A stretch of 64,000 nucleotides of DNA from Streptomyces sp. MMG1533 (GTDB taxonomy: Bacteria; Actinomycetota; Actinomycetes; Streptomycetales; Streptomycetaceae): assembly GCF_001279775.1 (NCBI RefSeq), contig NZ_LGDG01000219.1, forward strand, positions 23,851-87,850. Reading direction: 5' to 3'. Positions 36,964-45,567 of this stretch are shown one piece after another (position 1 is the first letter of the stretch; each line of letters starts with the position of its first letter). The position numbers and the translations under genes were made by a program. The notes under the pieces are model-generated. The model did not search any database, was not told where the DNA came from, and was given only the letters and a program-made list of their open reading frames with translations.

Positions 36964-37704
36964 TCAGGCGTCGGTGCGCCGACGCCCGGCGAGCACGCCG
37001 TACGCCACGCCCACCACGCCGACGACGATGCCGACGACGCCCAGGACGCGGGCGGTGGTGTCGCTGCTGTCGGCGGGGGCGGCGGTCTCGGCGCCGGCGG
37101 CCTCGGCGTCGGTGGCCTCTTCGGTGGCTTCGGCGGTGGCCGTGGAGTCGTGCGCGTGCTCGTCCTCGGAGGCGGCGGACAGCGTCAGTACGGGCGCCGG
37201 GTTCTCGGGCTCCTCCGCGCCTTCCTGCTGCTCCTCGATCCAGCGCACGACTTCCTTGTTGTCGTATGTCTGGATCGCCTTGAAGACCAGCTCGTCGGCG
37301 TCCTCGGGCAGCGCGCCGACGGAGACGGGGAACTTCTCGAAGAAGCCGGCCTTGATGCCGTCGCCGGTGGCGGTCCATGTGACCTTGGTGACGGCCTCGG
37401 TGATCTGCTCGCCGTGCAGTTCGACGGGCTTGTCGAGCTTGGACTTGGTGACCTTGATGTCCCAGCCGGCCATCGGCTCCGGCATCACCGAGGCCAGCGG
37501 GTGGTCGGTCGGGAAGTTGACCTCGAGCTTGGTGGTCGAGGCGTCGTCGCGCTCGTTGGGGACCTTGAAGTCGACGACCGCGTAACCGCCCTTGGCCGCG
37601 GTGCCCTCGGGCTGCACGCTGACGTGCGCGAACGCGGGAGAGGACAGGACGACGACGGCCGAGGCGGCGACGGCACCGGCGGCGGCGAGACGAGAGACCT
37701 TCAT
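36964..37704 (-). CDS. YcnI-like (DUF1775) copper-binding membrane-anchored protein
   Basis: The 246-residue product has a signal peptide ending AFA-HVSVQPEG; the mature N-terminal His is the copper ligand in YcnI proteins. The DUF1775 domain spans about 28-175 with the conserved FKVPNERDDASTTKLEVNFP. A Glu/Ala/Thr-rich linker with DEHAHD precedes a C-terminal helix (about 217-238) and an RRR stop-transfer end. The ATG at 37704 follows GGAG. It leads the operon YcnI-sco-ecuC-copCD-dtpA; no copper operator could be identified upstream. Confidence 0.9.
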   Translation of the reverse strand: MKVSRLAAAGAVAASAVVVLSSPAFAHVSVQPEGTAAKGGYAVVDFKVPNERDDASTTKLEVNFPTDHPLASVMPEPMAGWDIKVTKSKLDKPVELHGEQITEAVTKVTWTATGDGIKAGFFEKFPVSVGALPEDADELVFKAIQTYDNKEVVRWIEEQQEGAEEPENPAPVLTLSAASEDEHAHDSTATAEATEEATDAEAAGAETAAPADSSDTTARVLGVVGIVVGVVGVAYGVLAGRRRTDA

Positions 37705-37888
37705 GGGGAGCACTCCACTCCTGGTGAGGCTTTCCGGATTTCCGGTGATGAAGAGGGGTACGCGTGCGCGTGCGTCAGCGATCACCGTCGATGGGTGGTC
37801 ACTCGGAAGCACGGGCACACGCGCGTGCCGCGCGACGGCGGCCTCTCCCCACACCGGTCTACGGCTGTGGAGTGCTGGTCGCGTCGCG

Positions 37889-38728
37889 TCAGGCGGCGAG
37901 GGAGAAAGCGGCCGCGGGCGGGCCCCGCCTGATCACCGTGTGCTGGAGTGCGGTGGTACGGGGCGCAGGCGGCGCGAACAGGACGGCGGAGCGCGGGATG
38001 CGCGGACCGGCCTCGGGTGTGCCCGGCAGCCCGGCGCGCAGGGCGCGCACCAGCGCGAGCGCCCCGCGCAGGGACCGTACGAGTGCCCCCTCGGCGACCG
38101 AGTGCGCCGACAGCGCGGACATCTCGATGAGCCGCAGCAGCGCCATGTCCCCCCGGCGCAGCAGCCATCCCGCGGCCAGAGCCGCGAGGACGTGGCCGAG
38201 CAGCATCGGCAGCGACGGCAGCAGCGACATGGAGGAGCCCGCGGTGGTGGACAGGGCGTCCGCCGGGTGGTGCATGGAGCTCATGTCCCCACCCGTGCCC
38301 CGATAGACCCGCGCATCCACGAGGATCCGCTGGGCCTGCGCGGGGCTGATCGCCGCCGCGGTGGCCCCGCAGACGAGCCGCGCGGCCTGCTCGACCAACG
38401 AGGCGTCGGAGACGGAGGCGGCTGCGGTGGAGGCCGTGGAGGCCGTCGTGCCCTGCTGCCCCAGCCCGAACATCACGTGCAGCACGGTCTGTCCGACCGC
38501 GAGCAGCGCTGCGATGCCCGGCAGCGACCGCTCGCGTCCGGCGAACGGCACCACGACCAGGACGGCCCCCAGGAAGCCCGCGCCCAGCGTCCACAGCGGA
38601 ACCCTGGCGCAGGAGGCGAGGCTGTGACCGGCCGCGGCCAGCACGACGCAGACCGCGGCGAACACCGCGGCCCGCAGCACCCGGAGATCGCCTCCGGAGC
38701 GCGCCGTTCGTGGGTGGGGGGCAGTCAT
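37889..38728 (-). CDS. Integral membrane protein beside the copper operon
   Basis: The 279-residue product has about five hydrophobic segments: 18-37, 45-62, 70-88, and two near 165-195. A Met/His-rich external loop (GGDMSSMHHPAD) lies between. The C-terminal 90 residues are basic and soluble. Location and the Met/His loop suggest a role in metal handling, which is inference. It is on the same strand as the YcnI-like gene, 184 bases before it. Confidence 0.75.
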   Translation of the reverse strand: MTAPHPRTARSGGDLRVLRAAVFAAVCVVLAAAGHSLASCARVPLWTLGAGFLGAVLVVVPFAGRERSLPGIAALLAVGQTVLHVMFGLGQQGTTASTASTAAASVSDASLVEQAARLVCGATAAAISPAQAQRILVDARVYRGTGGDMSSMHHPADALSTTAGSSMSLLPSLPMLLGHVLAALAAGWLLRRGDMALLRLIEMSALSAHSVAEGALVRSLRGALALVRALRAGLPGTPEAGPRIPRSAVLFAPPAPRTTALQHTVIRRGPPAAAFSLAA

Positions 38729-38959
38729 GGCCGGCTCATCATCGCACTGGCCTTATGGTCGCCATACGGCAGGTCCACAAGATGACGTACGTGCTGTACG
38801 ACCGGAAGGTCACCTTCTGCCACAAGGCGCCCCGCATACACCGGTGACCGCCCCAGGCACATCCCCCATATGGGCGGCATCACGTCAACTGTGTGCTTAC
38901 GCCGGTGCACTCGCGGCAATACGTAACGGTATGTCGAGCCGCGGCCTGGAGGCTGGAGC

Positions 38960-39415
38960 ATGAGCATCTGGTGGTCACTCCATCTACGGCGCGAGGCTGC
39001 GAGCGTTCCGCTCGCCCGGCGGCTGTTCCTCGGCACCATGGAGACGGCGGGCGTCGATCCCGACATCTCCTACGACCTCTCCCTGGCCCTCAGCGAGGCC
39101 TGCGCGAACGCCGTGGAGCACGGCGGGGACGGCGGGCGCGAGGGCTGTTCGCAGGCGTACCGCGTCACCGCCTACCTCGACGGCGAGAAGTGCCGTATCG
39201 AGGTCGCCGACTCCGGCCCCGGCTTCTCGGCCGTACGGCCCCGGCCGCCGGTCCGTCCGACGCCCGTCGAGGACGAGAACGGCCGCGGACTCTGTCTCAT
39301 TCAGGAACTCGCCGATCACGTCCACATTGGCAACAAGCCGGGGCGGCGGGGCGCCGTGGTGAGCTTCGACAAGATCCTGAAGTGGAAGAAGGGCGCGCCG
39401 CTGATGGCGGTGTAG
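38960..39415 (+). CDS. SpoIIAB/RsbW-like ATP-binding protein (anti-sigma kinase type)
   Basis: A 151-residue GHKL ATPase domain alone: N box LALSEACANAVEHG, G1 box VADSGPGF, and G2 region GRGLCLIQELADHV. Streptomyces has many such single-domain kinases that regulate sigma factors or anti-sigma antagonists by partner switching. No sigma factor or antagonist is adjacent, so its partner is unknown. The ATG follows GGAGGCTGGAGC. It is divergent from the membrane protein gene over 231 bp with no other gene. Confidence 0.88.
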   Translation: MSIWWSLHLRREAASVPLARRLFLGTMETAGVDPDISYDLSLALSEACANAVEHGGDGGREGCSQAYRVTAYLDGEKCRIEVADSGPGFSAVRPRPPVRPTPVEDENGRGLCLIQELADHVHIGNKPGRRGAVVSFDKILKWKKGAPLMAV

Positions 39416-39518
39416 CGCCAACGCGCCGGCCACCCGCATTCCCGAAGATGCGCGGTATGCCCTCTCAGCTTGCGCACAGCGACGGCTCAGGTTCTTGACG
39501 GACGCCGTCCCTACGTTC

Positions 39519-40460
39519 ATGGACATGACGGGAAACCACAAAGACACCTCCATCACCCGGCGCCGCGCCCTCGCGGTGACCGGCGGCACGGTCGCGGCCG
39601 GCGGCCTCGTCGTGGCCGGGTACCAGTCGGCCTTCGCCGATGACGCGACGACGACCACCGCCGATGCCACCGCCACCGCCTCGACGACCTCCACCGGCAG
39701 CGAGTGCATGACGCTGATGTCCAGCGTCACGGAGGGGCCGTACTACCTGGACGGCGCCCTGGTGCGGAAGGACATCACCGAGGGCAAGAGCGGCGTTCCG
39801 CTGACCCTGCGCCTCACCGTGGTGGACGCCACCGACGGCTGCACCCCGGTGCCCGGCGCGGCCGTGGAGATCTGGCACTGCGACGCCTGGGGCTACTACT
39901 CCGGCTACACCACCGCCAACCCCGGCGGCTCCGCGCCCGCGGAGAGCGAGGACGGTTCGACCGCCGACGGCAACACCTACCTGCGCGGGTACCAGATCGC
40001 CAACGCCAACGGGGTCGTCAAGTTCGAGACGATCTTCCCGGGCTGGTACACCCCGCGCACCTGCCACATCCACCTCAAGGTGCACACGGGTGGCGAGAAG
40101 GAGGACGGCACCTACGAGGGCGGCAAGGTCAACTACACCGGCCAGCTGTTCTTCGCCGACGAGATCGCCGAGGAGATCTTCACGCTGGAGCCGTACTCGA
40201 AGCACTCCGGCACCTACACCGAGCTCGCCGACGACATGGTCTACGACGGTGGCGGCGCCTCCAGTGGCCTGCTCACCCTCAAGGCCGTGCACAAGAGCGA
40301 CCCGTCCAAGGGCTACAAGGGCTCCCTGACCCTCGGCGTGGACCCCGACGCCGAGAACACCGGCGCCGGCAGCGGCGGTGGCGGTACGCCCCCGGGCGAC
40401 GCCCCCACGGGCACGCCCCCGAGCGACGGCGCCTCCCCGTCGGCCTCGGCGTCCTCCTAA
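39519..40460 (+). CDS. Tat-secreted intradiol-ring-cleavage dioxygenase-like protein
   Basis: The product (about 313 residues; ATG at 39519 or 39525) has a twin-arginine signal (TRRRALAVTGG...). The mature part carries the dioxygenase core: TEGPYY (first Tyr iron ligand), EIWHCDAWGYYSGY, and FPGWYTPRTCHIHLKVH, giving the second Tyr and the two His ligands. All four Fe(III) ligands seem present. Secreted intradiol dioxygenases may act on catechols from lignin or other plant material. The C-terminal 60 residues are a Gly/Pro/Ser-rich tail. The CitG-like gene follows by 9 bases. Confidence 0.9.
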   Translation: MDMTGNHKDTSITRRRALAVTGGTVAAGGLVVAGYQSAFADDATTTTADATATASTTSTGSECMTLMSSVTEGPYYLDGALVRKDITEGKSGVPLTLRLTVVDATDGCTPVPGAAVEIWHCDAWGYYSGYTTANPGGSAPAESEDGSTADGNTYLRGYQIANANGVVKFETIFPGWYTPRTCHIHLKVHTGGEKEDGTYEGGKVNYTGQLFFADEIAEEIFTLEPYSKHSGTYTELADDMVYDGGGASSGLLTLKAVHKSDPSKGYKGSLTLGVDPDAENTGAGSGGGGTPPGDAPTGTPPSDGASPSASASS

Positions 40461-40469
40461 GGTACGGCC

Positions 40470-41309
40470 ATGACTAGCCGCGAGGACGAGGCGCTGGCAC
40501 AGGCCGCCGTGACCGCGCTGACCGGGCAGCTGGCGCTGGCCCCCAAGCCCGGCCTGCCCGATCCGCGTGACCTGGGCGCCCGTACCACCCGGGTGGACCA
40601 CTGCGCCCTGCGCTGGTCCGCCAAGGCGCTCGCGCCCGGCCTCGCGGCGATGGCCGCCGCGGCCCGCCGCACGGGCGAGCCCACGCCCCAACTCCGTACC
40701 GAACTGGGTGCGATCGGCCGGTGCACCGAGCACTCGGTGGGTCTGGCCGGCGGCGGCCACCGCGGCGCCCTGTGGGCGCTCGGCCTGCTGGTCGCCGCGG
40801 CCGCCCTCGACCCCCGAGCCGGGGCGAAGGACGTGACCGCGGCCGCCAAGCGGATCGCCGCGCACCCCGACCGGCAGGCCCCGCGACGGCCCTCGCGCGG
40901 CTCGTCGATCTCGGCGAAGTACGGCGCCGCCGGGGCGCGTGGCGAGGCGCGGGCCGGATTCCCGCACGTGCGGCGGGCGTTGGACGCCCTCGCCACCGCC
41001 CGCTCGGCCGGCGCCGACGAGAGCGAGGCCCGGCTGGACGCCCTGCTCACCGTGATGTCCACCCTCCAGGACACCGAACTCCTGCACACCGCGGGCCCGA
41101 TCGGCCTGCGGCACGTCCAGGCGGGCGCCCGCGGAGTCCTGGAAGCGGGCGGTACGGCGACGGACACCGGCCGCGAAGCCCTGCACGCCCTCGACGCCGA
41201 CCTGCACGCGCGCGCGTGGAGCCCGAGGGGGAGTGCGGGGCTGTTGGCGGGGGCGCTGTTCCTGGACTCGCTTCCGGTGCGGGTCAGTTCACCGGTACGC
41301 GCAGCCTGA
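40470..41309 (+). CDS. CitG/MdcB-like triphosphoribosyl-dephospho-CoA synthase family protein
   Basis: Family members make the prosthetic-group precursor 2'-(5''-triphosphoribosyl)-3'-dephospho-CoA for citrate lyase or malonate decarboxylase. The 279-residue product shows APKPGLPDPRDLGARTTRVDH and AGGGHRGALWALGLL, the two characteristic blocks, although the usual NTHRGA appears as GGHRGA. The rest fits (VRRALDALATAR, TLQDTELLHTAG). No citrate lyase or malonate decarboxylase gene is nearby, so the real role is open. Its last 26 bases overlap the end of the convergent MFS gene. Confidence 0.8.
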   Translation: MTSREDEALAQAAVTALTGQLALAPKPGLPDPRDLGARTTRVDHCALRWSAKALAPGLAAMAAAARRTGEPTPQLRTELGAIGRCTEHSVGLAGGGHRGALWALGLLVAAAALDPRAGAKDVTAAAKRIAAHPDRQAPRRPSRGSSISAKYGAAGARGEARAGFPHVRRALDALATARSAGADESEARLDALLTVMSTLQDTELLHTAGPIGLRHVQAGARGVLEAGGTATDTGREALHALDADLHARAWSPRGSAGLLAGALFLDSLPVRVSSPVRAA

Positions 41310-42507
41310 CGTCCGGCCGGGAGGCATGGGTCCGGCGGATCGCCGGGCCCATCGCGTACGACGCCACGAGCGTCGCCCCTCCCAGCAGCAGCCACCCCGC
41401 CGTCCCCCACCCGAGCAGCAGCGAGGTCAGCACCAGGGGACCCAGGGTGCGGGCCACGGTCACGCCGGTCCCGAAGAAACCCTGGTACTCGCCGACGCGG
41501 TCGGCCGGGGCCAGGTCGAACGACAGCTGCCAGGAACCGGCCGACTGCCCCATCTCGGCGACGACCTGCAGCACCGCACCGGCGACCAGCGCACCGGCGG
41601 CCACCCACGGCGAGGCGCCCGCCGACAGTGCGAACACCGCGCACGCCGCCAGCATCACCCACCCAGACCGCCGTACCGCGCGCGTGGCCGACGTGATCCC
41701 CGTGACCCCGCGCGCCATCCGCACCTGGAACAGCATCACCGCCCCGGTGTTGAGCACGAACAGCGCGGAGACCAGCCAGGCCGGCGCGTCCGTCCGCCCG
41801 GCGATCCACAGCGGCAGCCCGAGGCTGAGCAACGGCATGCGCAGCAGGAGCACGGTGTTGAGGAGCGTGAGGAGGGCGTAGGGGCGGTCGCGCAGCACCC
41901 CGAGGTCACGACGGCCTTCACGTACGACGGGCGCCACCGAGGGCAACCGCACCAACAGCACCGCGCACACCACGAAACTCACCGCGTCCAGCGCGAACAC
42001 CCCGAGATACGCCGCCTGCGTCCCGGCGTGCAGTGCGAGCCCGCCCAGCCCCGCGCCCACCGCCAGACCCGCGTTGAGCGTCGACTGGAGATGCGCCAGC
42101 AGTCCGGTCCGCTCCCCGGCCGGCACCAGGCCCGCCAGCAGCGCCTGCCGGGCGGCGGCGAGCCCCGACTGCGCAGAGGCGTAGGCGCAGGCCGCCACCA
42201 GGAACGGCACGAAGTCCCGGACGGTCAGGAAGGACGCCACCGCAAGCCCGGTCGCCAGCGCCAGCAGCACCGCCGTTCCGCGCGCCCCGCGCCGGTCCGC
42301 GAGCCGCCCGAGCGGCACCCCCACCAGCGATCCGACCGCCCACGCGAGGGTCAGTCCGAGCCCCACGCGCGCGGGGGCGAGACCGACGACGTGGGTGAAG
42401 TAGAGCGCCGACGTCACGTAGTAGGCGCCGTCACCGACGGAGTTGCTCAACTGGGCCAGGGCCAGGACGCGTTGCGGCCCCGCGGGCGGGACGAGCGAGT
42501 TCGTCAT
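41284..42507 (-). CDS. MFS transporter
   Basis: The 407-residue product has about 12 hydrophobic segments with the MFS motif A in VGVPLGRLADRRGARG between helices 2 and 3. The ATG at 42507 is preferred; the open frame beyond it to 43029 is antisense to the MocR gene. It is probably a drug or metabolite exporter. It lies 89 bases downstream of the MocR-type regulator on the same strand, which may control it. Confidence 0.88.
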   Translation of the reverse strand: MTNSLVPPAGPQRVLALAQLSNSVGDGAYYVTSALYFTHVVGLAPARVGLGLTLAWAVGSLVGVPLGRLADRRGARGTAVLLALATGLAVASFLTVRDFVPFLVAACAYASAQSGLAAARQALLAGLVPAGERTGLLAHLQSTLNAGLAVGAGLGGLALHAGTQAAYLGVFALDAVSFVVCAVLLVRLPSVAPVVREGRRDLGVLRDRPYALLTLLNTVLLLRMPLLSLGLPLWIAGRTDAPAWLVSALFVLNTGAVMLFQVRMARGVTGITSATRAVRRSGWVMLAACAVFALSAGASPWVAAGALVAGAVLQVVAEMGQSAGSWQLSFDLAPADRVGEYQGFFGTGVTVARTLGPLVLTSLLLGWGTAGWLLLGGATLVASYAMGPAIRRTHASRPDVRLRVPVN

Positions 42508-42596
42508 GCGAACGACACTAGAAGCGTGGTGGACCCCTGTGGAGGCCCAATGGGCACACCTCTCAGTGGCCCAATCCAGCCTGTCGAGCGGCTGGT

Positions 42597-43982
42597 TCAG
42601 CCCCGGTCCAGCACCTTCCCCAACACGTCCAGCGCCTGCGGGTACACCCGCTCCCGAGGTGTCCCGTATCCCACGACCAGCCCCTGCGCCCGCCCCTCGA
42701 CGCCCGGCGTGTGCCAGTGCTCCCCGAGATGCCCCACCGCAAGGCCCTCGGCCTCGGCGCGTGCCAGCGCCTCCGCCTCGTCGTCGACCTCCACCAGCGC
42801 GTGCAGCCCCGCCGCGATCCCGCGCACCCTCAAACGCGCCCCCAGCCGGTCCAGGAGCTGGTCCCGGCGTCGCCGGTACCGCAACCGGCAGGCGCGCACA
42901 TGACGGTCGTACGCATGGCTCTCGATCAGCTCGGCCAGCGCCAACTGTCCGATGGACTCCGTGTGATGGTCGCTGTGCAGCTTGGCGTCGGCGACCGCGT
43001 CGACCAGGTCCGGCGGCAGCACCATCCACCCGAGCCGCAGTGCGGGCCCGAGCGTCTTGGAGGCGGTGCCCAGGTACGCCACCTGCCCCGGCGCCATCCC
43101 CTGGAGCGCGCCGACGGGCTGCCGGTCGTAGCGGAACTCCCCGTCGTAGTCGTCCTCGACGATCAGCCCGCCACGCGCGCGTGCCCAGTCGGTCAGCGCC
43201 CGCCGGCGCTCCGGATGCAGGGTCACGCCGGTCGGGTACTGGTGCGCGGGCGTGACGACGACGGCCGAGGCGTCCCCCAAGTCCTCCACGAGAGCGCCCC
43301 GTTCGTCCACCCGCACCGGCACCACCCGCCCGCCGCCCCGCCGCACCACCTCCCGGTGGAAGGGCAGCCCGGGATCCTCCATGGCGAACGTGCCGCCCTC
43401 CAGCACCCGGGTGAGCAGCGAAAGCCCCTGCACATACCCGGAGGTGACCACGATCCGCTCCGGCGGCGCGATCACCCCGCGCGCCCGCCCCAGATACCCC
43501 GACAGCGCCGTCCGCAGCTCGATCCGCCCGCGCGGATCGCCGTAGTCGTACGCCCGCGAGGGTGCCGTCGCGATGGCACGCCGCAGCGCCCGCAGCCAGG
43601 CCGCCGCCGGAAACGTCCCCACGTCCGGACTCCCCGGCCGCAGATCGAAACGCGGCACACGCGCGCGTGCGGCAGCCTCCGGCGGCGCGGCGTCGACCGA
43701 GGGCAGCGAGGCGACCCGGGTACCCGACCCCTGCCGCGCGGTCAGATACCCCTCGGCGACGAGCTGGTCGTAGGCCGCCTTCACGGTGCCCCGGGACACC
43801 CCCAGTTCCACGGCGAGCCGCCGGGTGGCCGGCAACCGCGCCCCGGGCGCCAGCCGCCCGTCCCGCACGGCATCGCGCAGGGCACGCTCAAGCGCGTCAC
43901 GACGCCCTTCACCGACGTCGGGCTCCACATGCAGGTCCACGCCGGCCCCCTCGGGGGCGCGGGGGACTGCGCGATCAGCCAC
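42597..43982 (-). CDS. MocR/GabR-type regulator (GntR HTH plus PLP aminotransferase domain)
   Basis: Residues about 25-95 form a GntR winged helix (LERALRDAVRDGRLAPGARLPATRRLAVELGVSRGTVKAAYDQLVAEGYL). Residues about 115-455 form a fold-type I aminotransferase domain with VIVEDDYDGEFRYD and the PLP lysine in GTASKTLGPALRLGW. Such regulators often control vitamin B6 or GABA genes, but the MFS gene next to it is the likely local target. At 461 residues it is full length. The pepP gene ends 21 bases upstream. Confidence 0.9.
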   Translation of the reverse strand: MADRAVPRAPEGAGVDLHVEPDVGEGRRDALERALRDAVRDGRLAPGARLPATRRLAVELGVSRGTVKAAYDQLVAEGYLTARQGSGTRVASLPSVDAAPPEAAARARVPRFDLRPGSPDVGTFPAAAWLRALRRAIATAPSRAYDYGDPRGRIELRTALSGYLGRARGVIAPPERIVVTSGYVQGLSLLTRVLEGGTFAMEDPGLPFHREVVRRGGGRVVPVRVDERGALVEDLGDASAVVVTPAHQYPTGVTLHPERRRALTDWARARGGLIVEDDYDGEFRYDRQPVGALQGMAPGQVAYLGTASKTLGPALRLGWMVLPPDLVDAVADAKLHSDHHTESIGQLALAELIESHAYDRHVRACRLRYRRRRDQLLDRLGARLRVRGIAAGLHALVEVDDEAEALARAEAEGLAVGHLGEHWHTPGVEGRAQGLVVGYGTPRERVYPQALDVLGKVLDRG

Positions 43983-44003
43983 GGACTACCCGCAGGCGAA
44001 TGA

Positions 44004-45473
44004 TCAGCTGTCCTTCAGAGACGCCATCCACGCCTCCACCTCGTCGGACTGCCGGGGCAGCCCCTCCGAAAGGTTCCGGTTGCCGTCCTGAGTCACCAGG
44101 ATGTCGTCCTCGATCCGCACACCGATCCCCCGGTACTCCTCCGGCACCGTCAGGTCGTCCGCCTGGAAGTACAGTCCCGGCTCGACCGTCAGCACCATGC
44201 CCGGCTCCAGCGTGCCGTCCACATACGACTCCACGCGCGCGGCAGCGCAGTCATGGACGTCCATCCCGAGCATGTGCCCCGTGCCGTGCAGCGTCCACCG
44301 GCGCTGCAACCCCAGCTCCAGCACCCGCTCGACCGGCCCCTCGACCAGCCCCCACTCCACGAGCCGCTCGGTCAGCACCCGCTGTGCCGCGTCGTGGAAG
44401 TCCCGGTACTTCCCGCCCGGCTGCACCGCCGCGATACCGGCCTCCTGGGCGTCGTACACGGCATCGTAGATCCTCTTCTGGACCTCGCTGAACCGGCCGT
44501 TGACCGGCAGCGTGCGCGTGACGTCGGCGGTGTAGTACGTGTGCGTCTCGACGCCCGCGTCGAGCAGCAGCAGGTCACCGGAGCGCACGGGCCCGTCGTT
44601 GCGCACCCAGTGGAGCGTGCAGGCGTGCGGACCGGCCGCGGCGATGGTGCCGTAGCCGACGTCGTTGCCCTCCACGCGCGCGCGGAGGAAGAACGTGCCC
44701 TCGATGTACCGCTCGGAGGTGGCCTCGGCCTTGTCCAGGACACGTACGACGTCCTCGAAGCCGCGGACCGTCGAGTCGACCGCCTTCTGCAGCTCGCCGA
44801 TCTCGAACTCGTCCTTGACCAGCCGCGCCTCGGAGAGGAAGACCCGCAGCTCCTCGTCGCGCTCGGCGGTGACCTTGTCGGTCAGCGCGGCCTCGATACC
44901 GGCGTCGTACCCGCGCACGACCCGCACCGGACCGGTGGCCTCGCGCAGTCGGTCGGCCAGCTCGCGCACGTCGGAGGCGGGGATGCCGTACAGCTTCTCG
45001 GCCTCGGTGAGGGAGTGCCGGCGGCCGACCCACAGCTCGCCCTGGCCGGAGAGCCAGAACTCGCCGTTCTCGCGGTCGGAGCGCGGCAGGAGGTAGATCG
45101 TCGCCCTGTGACCGTCCGCGGTGGGCTCCAGGACGAGCACGCCGTCCTCTGTCTGGTTGCCGGTGAGGTACGCGTACTCGACCGACGCCCGGAAGGCGTA
45201 CTCGGTGTCGTTCGAGCGGGTCTTCAGGTTGCCCGCGGGGATCACCAGACGGTCGCCCGGGAAGCGCGCGGAGAGCGCGGCACGCCGGGCGGCGGTCTCG
45301 GCGGCCTGGGCGATCGGCTCCAGGCCACGCAGCTCCGTGTCGGCCCAGCCGGACTTCATGCTCTCGGCCAGCTCGTCGGACACGCCCGGGTACAGGCCGT
45401 TCTTCCGCTGCTTGATCGGCTCTTCAGACTCAGCTTCCGGGGTCTCCGGATTGAGCTCGTCGGCCACGGTCAT
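44004..45473 (-). CDS. pepP: Xaa-Pro aminopeptidase (M24B)
   Basis: Cleaves N-terminal residues before proline using a two-metal centre. The 489-residue product has an N-terminal creatinase-like domain (about 55-235) and a C-terminal pita-bread domain. The metal ligands are visible in order: LLLDAGVETHTYYTADVTRT (two Asp), GTGHMLGMDVHDC (His), TVEPGLYF (Glu) and GIGVRIEDDILVT (Glu). The N-terminal 40 residues are charged and cytosolic. The start at 45473 (VTVADELNPE) has no competing alternative. Confidence 0.94.
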   Translation of the reverse strand: MTVADELNPETPEAESEEPIKQRKNGLYPGVSDELAESMKSGWADTELRGLEPIAQAAETAARRAALSARFPGDRLVIPAGNLKTRSNDTEYAFRASVEYAYLTGNQTEDGVLVLEPTADGHRATIYLLPRSDRENGEFWLSGQGELWVGRRHSLTEAEKLYGIPASDVRELADRLREATGPVRVVRGYDAGIEAALTDKVTAERDEELRVFLSEARLVKDEFEIGELQKAVDSTVRGFEDVVRVLDKAEATSERYIEGTFFLRARVEGNDVGYGTIAAAGPHACTLHWVRNDGPVRSGDLLLLDAGVETHTYYTADVTRTLPVNGRFSEVQKRIYDAVYDAQEAGIAAVQPGGKYRDFHDAAQRVLTERLVEWGLVEGPVERVLELGLQRRWTLHGTGHMLGMDVHDCAAARVESYVDGTLEPGMVLTVEPGLYFQADDLTVPEEYRGIGVRIEDDILVTQDGNRNLSEGLPRQSDEVEAWMASLKDS

Positions 45474-45567
45474 CCTCCTAGATACGGCACTGGACCCCCT
45501 CCATCGTACGGTCGTACGGAAGGGGGCCCAGGGCCGGAAGACCTGTTACCGCCGGCCTCGCCGGCCG

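Noticed and set aside
39495..39518. TTG start eight codons upstream of the dioxygenase ATG
   Set aside because: It lacks a ribosome site and would lengthen the Tat signal n-region without reason; the ATGs at 39519 or 39525 are preferred.
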